From Glandiceps talaboti (taxonomy: Eukaryota; Hemichordata; Enteropneusta; Spengelidae), in assembly GCF_964340395.1 (NCBI RefSeq), contig NC_135570.1, forward strand, positions 10,895,822 through 10,959,821: a DNA stretch of 64,000 nt, read 5' to 3'. Every line of letters begins with the position of its first letter. Position 1 is the first letter of the stretch. Below the pieces are notes generated by a model, which saw only the letters and a program-made list of their open reading frames with translations, was not told the origin of the DNA and did no database searches. Shown one piece after another: positions 30,001-41,965 of the stretch. The position numbers were made by a program, and so were the translations under genes.

Positions 30001-33000
30001 TTGTTGTTAGTCAACGTGACAAAAATTAGCATTTCTTGTGAGTCACCACATACTAAGAGATAGAACACCAAATTTTGGTGCATCACTAGAAATTGTGTGC
30101 ATCAGTGGCACATCAAATTGACTTGGAGGGCACACTGGTGGGGAATTTGCTCTCACTTTTCCCCTACCATGCCTGGCATTTCGCTAGCAACCGTTTTATT
30201 AAACATAAGATTCTATTTTAATTTCCCACAGTGGTGATTGAGTATGCTAATTATGTTTACACATCATAAAACTCAACACTCCTGGGTTTGAATCACGTGG
30301 TGCCTCACAGTAGGAAAAATTAAAAATGCGATAAGAATTTACACTGTTTTCTGGCCACGATTTCATTAAAGGAAATGCCTGCTAGTGAAATGCTAGGTGT
30401 AGTAGGGGTAAAGCTAGTGTACAATTCCCACTAGATTCAAGACTAACCTACCCATACTTTCTTGCTTTTTTATTATGCACAAAGTGAAGAAAAAGATGTT
30501 ATGTCAGATGCCAGTCAAAGGTTGAGTTTCCCTTTGAATTTGAAGTAACTCCTTGACACCTGCCTGAGGGGTCAGATTTGAATTTGAAGTAATTCGAATA
30601 CTCCTGATCACCTGCCTGAGGGGTCAGATTTGAATTTGAAGTAATTCTTGACACCTGCCTGAGGGGTCACATTTGAATTTAAGTACAATTCCCTGTAACA
30701 TGCCTGAGGGGTCAGATTTTACAGTTAAATTAAATGTAGCAGTAAATTACCAAGTGGTCAAAAGTTTCTGATTTCAATCTAAGTTTTCTTTTTTTGTTAC
30801 AGCATTCTCTATCTACTTATTTATTTATTTATTTAGTATTCATTTATTTAACTTTTACATTCGTCAGGCCTTCCACACAGGTGACAAACACCTATAAAGT
30901 GAACGCAATACTGCTTATGAATTTGCTAGCTATACCTAACTCTACTGCCTGAGGGCATCTCTTATTTAACATTATCTCTGACATAACATACTGGACAACA
31001 AGGTTCATAGAGGGCTGAATTTTCTATTCTACATAAACTGCAGTCACAAAAACACAAAATCTTCAAAGAACCCGTACCTGTATAAAAATTAAAGTTCCGA
31101 ATCTATGTTGGACAATTTTGTTGTAGACTTGTCATTTTTTTTTTCATATGAATTTCTGGACTAAGACAAAATCACTTGACATAAAATCAATACAAACACA
31201 CTAAATCATGAGTACCTATTGTCATACAGTACTCACTGTAGTTACAATGGATTATCACTCATTATGCAGGTGTTGCACAACAATGCTTTTCTAAAGGATA
31301 GCAAGTATTGTTGATGAAATCTGCATTGTTCCCAAGTCATTTTACTGGTGTTCTAAATATAGTTAAGGCAGGAGGTATAATGTACCTGAGTTCCAACTGT
31401 TATATACCAGGGTTTCCTACCAATGTTTTATTAAGGGTCGTATTTACATAAAATAATACAAAAACTACGTATATCAGCCATTTTACCAGGGTTTCTTATC
31501 AGTGTTTTGTTATGGTCATATTTAGGTAAAATAATACAAAAATTATGTACATCAGCCATTTTACCAGGGTTTCTTATCAGTGTTTTGATATGGGTCATAT
31601 CTAAATAAAACATTCATAAGTACATACTCCAGTCACTTTATCAGGGTGTGTCTTATCAGTGTTTAGTTAAGGGTGGTATTTACAGTAAAATTATCATACA
31701 TTATGTCCCCCCCCCCCCCCCCCCCTCATTTTATCAGGATTTCCTATCAATGTTATTGTTCTCCCAGTATTTTATCAGGGTTCACTACCAGTACTTGTTA
31801 AGGGTAGTATTCCATTGTCATTTATATCATACCATATTGCATGCAAATTTACCAGCATAAAGTAACAAACGTATACAAAAATATCTACACATGTCATTGA
31901 AGCCATTATGTATGCTGAAAAGCTTTGAATTTGATACTGATGACATGTTACAATAGTGTTATGGTCAAGAACAATAATTTAGAATTTGACAGAAATCTAG
32001 GCGTATGCTTCTGTTCATTTTTGTCTGAAATATTACTACAGTACCCCCCCCCCCCCCCTCATGAATGAGTGTAAGTGTGGTGTACTCAGGGTATTTGCAA
32101 TGCTTGCAGCATTCTCTGCGCCCGTACTTTCAAGAGCCTAGTGAGTGAAAGTGCCACAAAAACCACTGCAAGCTTGAGTGTAAATATCTCTGACTAACCA
32201 CACTGGCACTCACGCGATGTTCTGTCATAATTACATATATATATACAAAACTGCAAATTTCCATAAATATCATACTGTGTGATTGCATGATTTAGTGGAC
32301 AAGGATAAAAGTGTGCTCATTTGCATGTCATTTGCATACAGGTATGCAAAAGTATTTTCAGTATTGTACTACTGTGCAAATACCACTACATATGCATATA
32401 ATCACCAGTACATGTAATAATAGCAAATATCCAACCTTGACTTACCTTCAATTATCTTTTCTCTAATCCTAATGACTCCTAAATCTTGGTTTAGACTGAC
32501 ATCAAAGCCTAATTCTCCAAATCTCTCTTGTAGGTTATCCGCATCAATTTGGGTACCAGCACGGCGGTTCATTCCAACACTCCAGTGGAAATATTCGTGA
32601 TTAAATATGAGCGCTAAACCTCTCCGAGGATGATCCATTTTGTATTGTACATCAATCTCATCATTCATGTATGGTCTTGACCGTGTGCTGAAGTAGTGTA
32701 CAAAAACAACTTCAAACTTCATATGAAAATATATTATTTTATCGTAGTATCCAATCTGATTACATAAGTTGATGATTAGCTGAGGAAGAGATCTAAAAAT
32801 TCCATACAGATAGATGAACAGAATCAATTACTGTACACCTGGAAATTTTCACTGTAGACATATTTTTGCTAATTTCACTGGACAACAAATACCCATGAAT
32901 AAATAGTGACTAAAATGCCTTCTTGTACATAAACACAATGTACCAGTCTGGTAATTAGTGAAAATTAGTCTTTGAAAACTACATGTAGCTGAAGACTGTA

Positions 33001-34721
33001 AAATCGCAAAATTTCCTAGTGGTGAAAATACCTAGGTTTACAGTATCGTACCCTTTACAACAATTATCATATCCCTTTACAACAATTATTGTACCCCTAT
33101 ACACCAATTATCATATCCCTTTACAACAATTATCGTACCCTATACACCAATTATCATATCCCTTTACAACAATTATTGTACCCCTATACACCAATTATCG
33201 TACCACTTTACAACAATTATCGTACCCGTGTACAACAATTATCATACCCCTATCCTATACACCAATTATCGTACCCCTATACACCAATAATCGTACCCCT
33301 GTACACCAATTATGGTACCCCTATACACCAATTATCGTACCCCTATACACCAATTATCGTACTCTATATGGTACCTCTAGCCCTATACACCAATCATCAG
33401 ACCCCTATACACCAATTATTGTACCCCTAAACAGGTAATTGCCTTTGTGGCTAAAATACACAAGAATGGGGCTCCAGGGATGTCAATGTACAGAGAAGGC
33501 CAAACTTCACAATGATGTCGATATTATTGCACGCCTTGTATTGCAATACTAGTATCAAATAAAACCCACTAAATACTTTTCAACTTCTATAAATCATTCA
33601 ATTGTGAAGAGGGCTACATAGGTATGATTCACAAACAAACAAACAAACAAATACAATTTACTCCGTTTGATTGGCTAATCTCATGATCTACACTATTTTG
33701 TATGCATGTGAAAGTGAAAGTAACAACACTCCAACATGATAGTTTTATATACAAATACGCCATACTGTTTATCTAGTCACCCCCACAATCAGACATTTTG
33801 GTTTAACCCCTATTGTTTACAGTTTAATGAGTCAAACCAACATGAAGATATGGGGTTTACAGGTCATAACGATCATAAAATTTTGTCAGTTATACTTACT
33901 TACATGTTTTATGAGTTCCTGACCTTGAAATACTAAACAATGACTTACGAATAAATGACTGCTGTCATTGATTTGAACTGAACAGTTACAACAAATAGAG
34001 CCTTCGGTTTTCTAAGATACAGGCAAACTGAATCTATTTTTCTTCAGTGTGGTATTTTACACAAGTGGGTGATAGCGGTTCCTCTGTTGTGTAATTCAAA
34101 TTTATGGAACTCGAACTCCCTACTGAGACTGTAATAAAACCAATGTACATTCAACAGCTAATGACTGTTGTATCAACATGTTGCAACAAAAGTTTGTTTG
34201 TATCTATCTTAGAAAACTGAAGGTTCAACTACCAGAATAATGCTGTAAACCTGGAAATCTTCACTAAAGACTTATTTTCGTTGGAAAACAAACATGCAAA
34301 AACAAGTAGTGACTAAAATGTTTTCTTCTACATGAGCACAATGTACGAGTCTGGTAATTAGTGAAAATTAGTCTTTGAGAACTAGCTGAAAACTGTAAAA
34401 ATGCAAACTTTTGTAGAAGTGAAAATATCAAGGTTTACAGTATCTTACCCTTTGGACGCCCTGCCATAGAAAAATCCTCTTGATGTGCCCTTGGCATCAA
34501 CAGATGTACCATCATCACCCTGGCCTGAGTCCATCTTAGCGTCCATTTCTGTTAAACATGACAAAATTGACAATGGAATATCCCTAGCAGCATTCATGAT
34601 TTATGAGTATCGATTAAATGCAATACCAATCAGCAATAGTCATAATGTCAGAGAAGTTACTCCAAACTGAATTTTGCAAAATGTATTAAATTTAGCAAAA
34701 GAGTAAACAAACAACAAAAAC

Positions 34722-34793
<72 letters not shown>

Positions 34794-36443
34794 AATGACT
34801 GAATATGGGAACAAAATCACATGATTTTAAAAATTGAAAAATCAGAAGGCCATAGTTGAATAATGCAAGTCTCATGAGGTTACTTAAAACATACATACAT
34901 ATGACATGCATGAGTTTAAGATTCCCAACAGTAAAATGAACTCTGAGTCATCATTTTTAGATTTGAGGTCACATTCTGACCATGGAGGAAGGAAGTTACT
35001 ATATAAATGATTTGACCCTCATTCTACATAGACTGCATAACTGTAATTCTCAGCCGTCTGAAGTAGATGTAAACACAAATTACAAGGAGAACACATAAAT
35101 TACAAGAAGGCTGTGCTATGGCTACCCCTGTTACTTAGTGTTATTCTCTCTGAACCTAATCTAGTTCCAATACAATCCATGTTGCGATTTATACTACATT
35201 TATCTTCCAACATCACATCTTACCCTAGCCGTTAAACGTGGCTAAACCCATGATTGGCAAAGCATAAATGGCACATGTCAGTAGTAATCCATCACAAATT
35301 GATGGAATCTGTCCTAATTACGACAGTTGTTCATTTAATAGTCACTTGGTACAGTGGTTGACCTTTCTAGGACTGATAAGCAAATGTCCAACCGAACCCC
35401 TGCAACTACAGTATGTTGAAAATAAAACCAAGTGGGGACGTGATAACATCATCATGTTTATATGAACGCTGTCAAGAGTAGCACAGATTTCTGTGTTAGG
35501 TTTACGACATTGACTAGTGTGGCGATAAACAGTGTAAATCATCACACGGATCATATTGGAACTATAAACTACTCTGTACTTGAGATGCTGAACTGCAATT
35601 TCAATGTTCTCCCTGAACCCCCTAACATTTTGGCAATTTTTATGTCAGTAATTAATATTTCATCTATCCTAAGTTGTTATGATAATAATCATAATCTCAG
35701 ACCATAAACAAATATTTGACAGTGGTCTGATCAATAATTTCTTGTGTTACTTGGCAACCGGCCTATATATGCAAGACTACTATATTGTCATACACATATA
35801 CTAGTAATATGCAAATATATCACACACAGGCATTTGAATAAGTGTGCTGAATAAAAGAATCTTATTTTATACAATCACCAATTTTATATTTATTATTACT
35901 CCATTTATCATTATGTGCTGAACATAGCCATAACCACAGGGGCGCGTATTATTGCTTAGATTGTTGTTTTCTTAAGGAAAATTTCTTACAAATCCTGTTG
36001 CTACAAATGTATCAATCTCTATACTACTAGTAGATATAACACACTTTTACTCACAGGTACTAGGTAGGCAATTATTGTCAAAAAACGAAGTTCTATTCAG
36101 CTTGTAGACAATGAAAATAACAATCTAAGAAATACTACACTCCCCTATGCCCATAACGTGTGTAAAGACAGGTAACAATGAAAACATGTTATTTGAAATA
36201 GAAATGCAAGATTCACCTTCTGTAACATTGACTCATGTTCACTAGAGACTAGTAGAGAGTATTGGAACGATGAATGAATCATCGGGTGATACTGGTCAGT
36301 GCACGGTCTCTCTCTAAGTAAATATGTCGCTGGTTGATTCCCAACACTTGGCGAAAACCTTACGCAAAGACAAACGATACGCTAGACGTAGCCTATAACT
36401 CACCTGAATTTTGTTCCGCAGATTTCTTGCCGTCTTCTGACAT
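27044..36443 (-). CDS. Effector caspase (caspase-3/7-like), complete, six exons
   Basis: Cysteine protease of apoptosis, cleaving after Asp in the cytosol. Minus-strand exons in order: 36443-36404, 34548-34449, 32687-32446, 29611-29436, 28664-28508, 27285-27044. Phases join to 957 nt (318 aa plus stop). The prodomain of about 60 residues is short and lacks CARD or DED. The p20 has YKMDHPRRGLALIFNHEYFH, GMNRRAGT (P1-binding Arg), LTHGDDG (catalytic His) and QACRG (catalytic Cys). QACRG is split by a phase-0 intron between Gln and Ala. The linker has several Asp, with VVDAG a likely cut site. The p10 has ADFFVAYSVTQGYYSHRDTHYGSWFIQ and ends in KKQVPCYLSMLTKKLYF. The S2-pocket Trp of caspase-3 (YSWR) is His here (YSHR), while the following Arg is kept. 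Start ATG is the first in frame in a clean 5' exon. Confidence 0.95.
27993..28112. mobile_element. MITE family G, copy 3
   Basis: ATTTTTTGTCATTCAGCCAAG at the left; TTTTCTGGCTGAACGAATAA, its inverted partner, at the right. In the last caspase intron. Confidence 0.7.
29955..30150. repeat. Imperfect foldback with GTGTGCCCTC ends
   Basis: AGAGTGTGCCCTCTAATG at left and GGAGGGCACACTGG at right are inverted. Interior is A/T-rich. In the caspase intron between exons 3 and 4. Confidence 0.5.
30145..30430. mobile_element. MITE family R (single copy here)
   Basis: TTTTCCCCTACCATGCCTGG..ATTTCGCTAGCA pairs with the inverted CTAGTGAAATGCTAGGTGTA..TAGGGGTAAAG. Arms of about 45 bp. Confidence 0.7.
30525..30712. 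repeat. ~45-bp tandem repeat, four copies
   Basis: CCTGCCTGAGGGGTCAGATT and TTGAATTTGAAGTAATTC recur. CTGCCTGAGGG also appears alone near 30945. Confidence 0.85.
31400..31830. repeat. Degenerate ~80-bp tandem repeat, about five copies
   Basis: Words CCAGGGTTTCTTATCAGTGT and AAATAATACAAAAA recur; a run of about 20 C lies at 31707-31727. Confidence 0.75.
32833..33045. mobile_element. MITE family Q, copy 1
   Basis: Inverted ends: CTGTACACCTGGAAATTTTC and GAAAATACCTAGGTTTACAG. Body shared with 34243-34446 (TGGTAATTAGTGAAAATTAG). It lies about 150 bp upstream of caspase exon 3 in transcription sense. Confidence 0.8.
33045..33435. repeat. 22-bp minisatellite, about 17 copies
   Basis: Unit words ATACACCAATTATCG and TACCCCT alternate with TTTACAACAATTATC variants. 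Tyr/Pro-rich ORFs in two frames come from the repeat. Confidence 0.92.
33996..34242. mobile_element. MITE family B, copy 4
   Basis: GAGCCTTCGGTTTTCTAAG at left, CTTAGAAAACTGAAGGTTC at right, with an internal deletion relative to 11461-11780. Directly abuts MITE Q copy 2. Confidence 0.85.
34243..34446. mobile_element. MITE family Q, copy 2, touching a splice donor
   Basis: CTGTAAACCTGGAAATCTTC at left and GAAAATATCAAGGTTTACAG at right. The right end meets the donor of caspase exon 2 (GTAAGA read on the minus strand at 34448-34443). Confidence 0.8.
34723..34790. repeat. (GA)n microsatellite
   Basis: About 33 GA units, in the first caspase intron. Confidence 0.95.
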
Positions 36444-36720
36444 CGAAAGCTCGATAAATTCGTGTTTCTATTTATAACTTGGGGAAATACTTCTCCGCTG
36501 TGATCACGGTCAATAACCCGGAAGTAATTTCCTGTCAACAGACGACTTTGAAAATGACTGTTGATGGCGCTATGCACAAGGTCTGGCAGGCGCTAAGTTC
36601 ACCACTAGAGGACGACCCATAGGGTCGCCGAGCGAAACTTCACTCGTGTTCTCTGCTTCTCAAGTGGTGAAGTTAGCAACAGCGAAACCTCATGAGCGCA
36701 TCTTTTTTACAATGTAAATG
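36444..36720 (-). promoter_or_regulatory. Putative caspase promoter region
   Basis: Sequence directly upstream of the caspase ATG exon, relatively rich in CG dinucleotides (36440-36700) compared with its surroundings. No clear TATA box is seen. A CTCF-like near match CCACTAGAGGAC lies at about 36602. Position-based inference only. Confidence 0.3.
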
Positions 36721-37744
36721 CGTGAATGGTGAATTGGTGAATACTGTGTTATTGGCAAATGATCGTTTTTTTCGAACGTGAATAGTGAATGTTTATCAAT
36801 TAAACGCGTGAATAATGAATTACATAATTTTGCGTCGATGAAAATTGTGTCACTTGTGAGCTAAATAACTTCTATTCCAGGATGATAATACTCTATTGTA
36901 GGATGATCATAATACTATTACTACTAAATAATGACGTTGTTAGGTATTTGCGAATATTGACAAGATACCGTCACCGGTGATTGCATCGCAAGGTAAGCCT
37001 TGACATCTACATTGTCTAGTCGCGAATTCTGACCAAGTTCTCTTTGTATAAATTGTATGACCAGTGTGGTATGATGTTTACTTCCTCAGATTTCAACCTT
37101 TAAATACCGAGTTTTCAATTGGTTCACACGAATGTTGTCGAGAAGTCAGAGTGCAACTATTCTACGGGTTTTTAAAACCCAAGAAACTTGTTTGCTGGCC
37201 ACTTGGTTAGGAGGCAAGAGTCAGAAAGACAGCTTCTATTACTTGCTGTTCTCAAATAGTTTTATCAATACATCATCCTTACCTCCACATAGTTCAAAAT
37301 AATCCAGACAGCAGTCACCACTAAGACACAACTCTGAAGACATCTACAATATAAGTTGTAATTATACCAATTACATTGTCCACCACAATATCCTTTCCCT
37401 GTTGATTACAATAATCCGTGAATGTTAAATAAAATTGGCAAAATAAGTAAAAATAACACTTTAGTAAATGTATGCTTAACTAGAGATGATAAACGAAATT
37501 AATTAAAGACTGCAGTTCATCAGTTTTTCATTTCAGTGAAGATTTAGGCAAACCCATACGAAATTTGAATGTGATATAAGCATATGTATAGGAAGAGACA
37601 GGAAGCGGCTGAGATAATTATGCATGTGTAGTATAGTAGTATCCTGTAATAAACATTTAACCCCTTTTGACTTGAACCAGTATAACAGTTATTATGAAAC
37701 TGTAACTGAATCATTAACCATTTATATATCAAAATCTAAAATAG

Positions 37745-38165
37745 CAAGATCCCTTGGGACGAGATTAAAAGTTCAACAGGAAAAACCCTATTTTTTTAGT
37801 TAGCCCTCTGGCTCCCCCCCCCCCCTCAAACTAAATTGGCCAAAGTTGACCAATTGTTTCAGATCATACAATCAATTTCAAATCAGTACGTAGTAGTATG
37901 TAGTGCTATGAATACAAATCCAGTATGTAGTGAGGAAAAAATATATCATTGTTTTGTTGACACTTTACTTTAAATTAGTGCCATGTATTTACTATGAAAA
38001 CATTTTTCCATTTCTCGATTTTGGAACATTTTTTTAGAAATATTTGTATTTAGGTGTACAAAACAGACCCATTAAAAGATCATTTTGTATGAGAACTAAA
38101 ATGGCCCAACCCCCACGTGCACCCCACCCCAAAAGTAAAAGACTTTAGTTTTTTTATCATACGTT
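37745..38165 (+). mobile_element. Dispersed repeat family S, copy 1
   Basis: Contains GTACAAAACAGACCCATTAA and AAAAGACTTTAGTTTTTTTA, which match the opposite strand of 51665-52060. The shared region is about 400 bp without coding potential. The TTTAGTTTTTTATCCTACA end also occurs near 6248. Confidence 0.65.
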
Positions 38166-38574
38166 TAACAATCACCCCAGTACAGGGAATATTTGCCCCT
38201 GTGTCTCCTGTCTATGCCAAAACACACAATACTACACCACTCTAGCTCTGTACAATATCTTATCCACAACTCTCTCTGCTTGTATGTTTGGAGGTTCCTT
38301 ACTTTATAAAAATAACTTAATTATGTCTTTCAATAAAATATGTTGACTAATTCCTAAAATACCTATCTCCTTCTATAAATCACTATGGGTATTCAGAAAC
38401 TCGTCAGTGGCAATTCTATTTTTCGCAAATGTCAAAAATAGTTTTGTAAAACCCTGTACACAGGTGAGAGTTGTCTGACTCCCGGGAGATGATGTCTGAC
38501 AGGACAAATCAGAAAGAGTTATGGGTTAAATATTGCACAGCATCCAAGATTATAATTTTTAAAAAAATGTTTTA

Positions 38575-38797
38575 CCATATGTGTCTTCTACAATAATTCC
38601 AAAGCCCTTCTCAGTACTGGAACCATCACATACAAAACGCATCCACACAATAGGTTGAGTCGATAAGAAATCATCTGGTGCTGTAAACCTGGAATGTGCT
38701 CATATAACACTGTTCTTCTGGGTTGGACTCTCTCCATGGCCAGCGAAGAAGATAGTCTGGTGATGTCACAGTTATGCAGATAATTTCATTGCAATCA

Positions 38798-38799
<2 letters not shown>
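38575..38799 (-). pseudogene. CUB-domain-like coding remnant with an internal frame break
   Basis: Minus strand 38694-38575 reads PDDFLSTQPIVWMRF and DGSSTEKGFGIIVEDTY, the typical C-terminal half of a CUB domain, and ends at a GTAAAA donor. Just upstream, 38799-38695 reads DCNEIICITVTSPDYL and ESNPEEQC, resembling a CUB start with its first cysteine pair. It is preceded by CATAG and the CT-strand of a (GA)n microsatellite, which would act as polypyrimidine tract. The halves are in different frames, separated by the 8-nt GTTTACAG, and about 45 residues of the middle of the fold are absent. I read this as a broken exon pair, or as one real exon (second half) beside a relic. No other exon of the gene is secure. 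Confidence 0.45.
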
Positions 38800-38801
<2 letters not shown>

Positions 38802-38864
<63 letters not shown>

Positions 38865-39118
38865 CAGAGAGAGACAGAGAGAGAGAGACAGACAAACAAA
38901 CAGACAGACAGACAGACAGACAGAGACAGACAGACAGACAGAGACATACATACATACATACATACATACATACATACACAGACAGAGACAGACAGACAGA
39001 CAGAGACTGACAGACAGACAGACAGAGGCAGACAGACATACATACATACATACATACATACATACATACATACATACATAGACACAGACAGACAGACAGA
39101 CAGACAGACATATACACA

Positions 39119-39192
<74 letters not shown>
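38802..39192. repeat. Compound microsatellite (GA)n/(GACA)n/(CATA)n/(CA)n
   Basis: Four repeat types in series, with the CATA and CAGA blocks alternating twice. Long Cys/Val and Leu/Ser ORFs on the minus strand are artefacts. Confidence 0.95.
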
Positions 39193-39419
39193 TGGGAGTA
39201 CACATATGCAGTGTGAGACAGATTCTCGTGCCCGGCTGATATCGATCAATATACAAGCAAACTTATACCAGCTATGGCCAGTACTTGACATCAAGTAAAA
39301 GGTAAAATAATACTATTTTACCTTTAACATGTTTTACCTTCTCTGGTTGCACGGCATACATTATAGGATCGGGCAATGGTCGCGGGATCGGATCTTACAT
39401 TTCATACATTTTTTTTTTA

Positions 39420-40390
39420 CTTTCTATGGTTCCACGAAAAACATTCTACAATTGGGCGATGGTCCGAGAACTTGTACATTCTATGGTTACACAAAATACA
39501 GTCTATGGTTGCACGGAAAAACATTCTACGATCCGGCGATATGGTCGGGGAACTTGCGCATTCTATGGTTGCACGATATACGGTCTATGGTTGCACGGAA
39601 AAACATTCTACGATCCGGCGATATGGTCGGGGAACTTGCGCATTCTATGGTTGCACGATATACGGTCTATGGTTGCACGGAAAAACATTCTACGATCCGG
39701 CGATATGGTCGGGGAACTTGCGCATTCTATGGTTGCACGATATACGGTCTATGGTTGCACGGAAAAACATTCTACGATCCGGCGATATGGTCGGGGAACT
39801 TGCGCATTCTATGGTTGCACGATATACGGTCTATGGTTGCACGGAAAAACATTCTACGATCCGGCGATATGGTCGGGGAACTTGCGCATTCTATGGTTGC
39901 ATGATATACGGTCTATGGTTGCACGGAAAAACATTCTACGATCTGGCGATGGGCGGGGAACTTGCGCATTCTATGGTTACACAAAAATCATTCTAGGGTC
40001 GAGCAATTGTCTTGGGAGCTTCCACGAAACACATTCTATGGTTACACGATCCACGAAAAACATTCTACAATTGGGCGATGGTCCGAGAACTTGTACATTC
40101 TATGGTTACACAAAATACAGTCTATGGTTGCACCGAAAAACATTCTACGATCCGGCGATATGGTCGGGGAACTTGCGCATTCTATGGTTGCACGATCTAT
40201 GGTTGCACGGAAAAACATTCTACGATCTGGCGATGGGCGGGGAACTTGCGCATTATATGGTTACACAAAAATCATTCTCGGGTCGAGCCGGGTCCAAGGA
40301 GCTTGCACAAAAAACATTCTGGGATCGAGCAATTGTCTTGGGAGCTTCCACGAAACACATTCTATGGTTACACGAAATACATTCTAGGAC
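39420..40390 (+). repeat. 82-bp satellite-like array, open in all three plus frames
   Basis: Core unit step is 82 bp (39559, 39641 and on); it contains TCTATGGTTGCACG twice and ACATTCTACGATCCGGCGAT, GGTCGGGGAACTTGCGCATT. Five near-identical copies are followed by shorter variants. Since 82 is not a multiple of 3, each frame reads all three phases of the unit and none has a stop, giving overlapping ORFs of 191, 206 and 325 codons. No conserved domain is seen. Confidence 0.9.
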
Positions 40391-40397
40391 CGAACCG

Positions 40398-40660
40398 TTT
40401 TGATCCTGCAAACTACAGAGGAATTACATTGCTACCAACTTTGCAAAAACTCATTGAACTGTGTATTTCTCATCGCCTACAACTGTGGCTCCAGGAAGAG
40501 AAAATATCACGCCCCACAAGCGGGTTATGAACCAGGTCAGAGTAATATTATTACAGCATTCTGTATTCTAGAGACGATACTTCATCACATTGAAAGGTGT
40601 AGCTAACAAAGTATTTATGTGTAGCCTAGACATTCAATTCAATTCTCTATTTACTTGGAG
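40398..40660 (+). pseudogene. Non-LTR retrotransposon reverse transcriptase fragment (N-terminal part)
   Basis: Reads FDPANYRGITLLPTLQKL and ISHRLQLWLQEEKISRP, then after a frameshift near 40518 GYEPGQSNIITAFCILETI, and after another near 40605 KGVANKVFMCSLDIQ. The order matches reverse transcriptase motifs 1 to A of LINE-type elements. At least two frameshifts and the loss of everything after motif A make it dead. It begins directly at the end of the 82-bp array. Confidence 0.8.
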
Positions 40661-40699
40661 CAATGTCTGCTCATCAGTTACAGAACTAGAAAAACAAAC

Positions 40700-41340
40700 A
40701 AAACAAAACAAAAAGTCACAAAGGAAGCGCGGTGGAGAATTTACTGATACAAATGACGTTGATATATGAACAGAACGTAGGATGCCTGCCTGTTTTAAAT
40801 ATCTACATAAATTTCAAAGCTGCTTTATATTTTCCATGGATAGTAGTTGTACAAGCTTGAAGACGAATGTTTTTTTCTTCAATAATATGGCTTAATAAAA
40901 CGAACTCGTAACTCTCTATATGGAATTCGTCCTCGACATCATTATTACAGTGTGGACAATTTCTTGTACACCTTAAAGTACTATGATAACGCCCAGTTTC
41001 TATGGTTTATAAATTGTGGGATGAGAGACGATATTTGGAAATCAATTTCTTATACAAACTTGGTATCGGCTCACCCAAACAATATTGCAAACGGAATGAA
41101 TCATTCAAGTATTTATAAAATACACATGCCCTTAATCAAAAATCCTTTGCTTATAACCACAAGATACTCTTTATCCAGACACTGATTAGACCAAATACTG
41201 CCGAAACCTAAAGACAGTAACTCCTGCTTAATATGAAATAACCAATTTCTCGTTAAAACCTCGTTACCATTTTTTACTCTATGGTACAGATATTCATAAC
41301 AACCTTTCACACAAAAGTAATCTTTTCTAATTTATGCCAA
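40700..41340 (-). pseudogene. Non-LTR retrotransposon C-terminal fragment, opposite strand
   Basis: Minus strand reads LTRNWLFHIKQELLSLGFGSIWS and further on ISKYRLSSHNL, TIETGRYHS and CPHCNNDVEDEFHI, the post-reverse-transcriptase region with the zinc-binding CxxC..H type end of LINE ORF2. Several frame changes and stops interrupt it. It faces the plus-strand fragment at 40398, so the two are not one simple insertion. Confidence 0.7.
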
Positions 41341-41794
41341 AAAAATTGAACGTTGAGGGTGCGGTCTAATCTCATTTCCCAAAAGGGCAGACGTAGACAG
41401 GCTAAGCCCGGACCGGTGACGACATTACAGTCTAGCTCAGCAGATGACATTTCAATAAGCACCAACTCGTTCTACATGTCAGAAAATAAATGCTTCACAT
41501 TGTATACAACTACTGTTTAACATGGAGACTAAAACTTTCAACCTCAGAATGTAGTTTTTGGAGAAACAACAACCTCAGACCACTACGATTTTTTTAGTGG
41601 TCTGAGCAACAACTTAGAGAATGCGATCGCTCTAGCCTGGAATCCATGCGGGTTGGATTTTTTTACATTCGACTTTCCAATCACTTGACTTGATATGACA
41701 ATACTGTAGTTCAAACTCACGTATACGTAGTTGGAAATAAGTACAAAATAGCTAGTAATAATCAATATATGCTGAATCAACTAATTTGACTCAT

Positions 41795-41965
41795 GACCTA
41801 ACTCTTGATTCGATTCGACTCGACTCAACTTAACTTGACCCGGCTTAACTTACGTGACCTTACTTACCTGACCTTGACTTGAATTTACTTGTGCTTGACC
41901 TACCTTTACTTGAACCTACTTGCGCTTGCCCTACCTTTAGTTGAGTCTTGACTTGACCTAACCTG
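41795..41965. repeat. Degenerate 5-bp (ACTTG)-type repeat
   Basis: Runs of CTTGACTTGA, GACCTACC and TTACTTG words, strongly diverged. Confidence 0.6.

Noticed and set aside
36314-36577. 87-codon minus ORF over the caspase first exon
   Set aside because: Out of frame with the caspase start at 36443; shadow ORF.
37283-37342. Minus-strand exon candidate reading SSELCLSGDCCLDYFELCG, CUB-middle-like
   Set aside because: Good acceptor and GTAAGG donor, but its frame does not join the CUB-like exon at 38575 and it would follow rather than precede the CUB end. Too short to support alone.
39426-40403. 325-codon ORF, longest simple plus-strand ORF
   Set aside because: Product of the 82-bp array, mirrored by equally long ORFs in the other two frames; no domain recognised.
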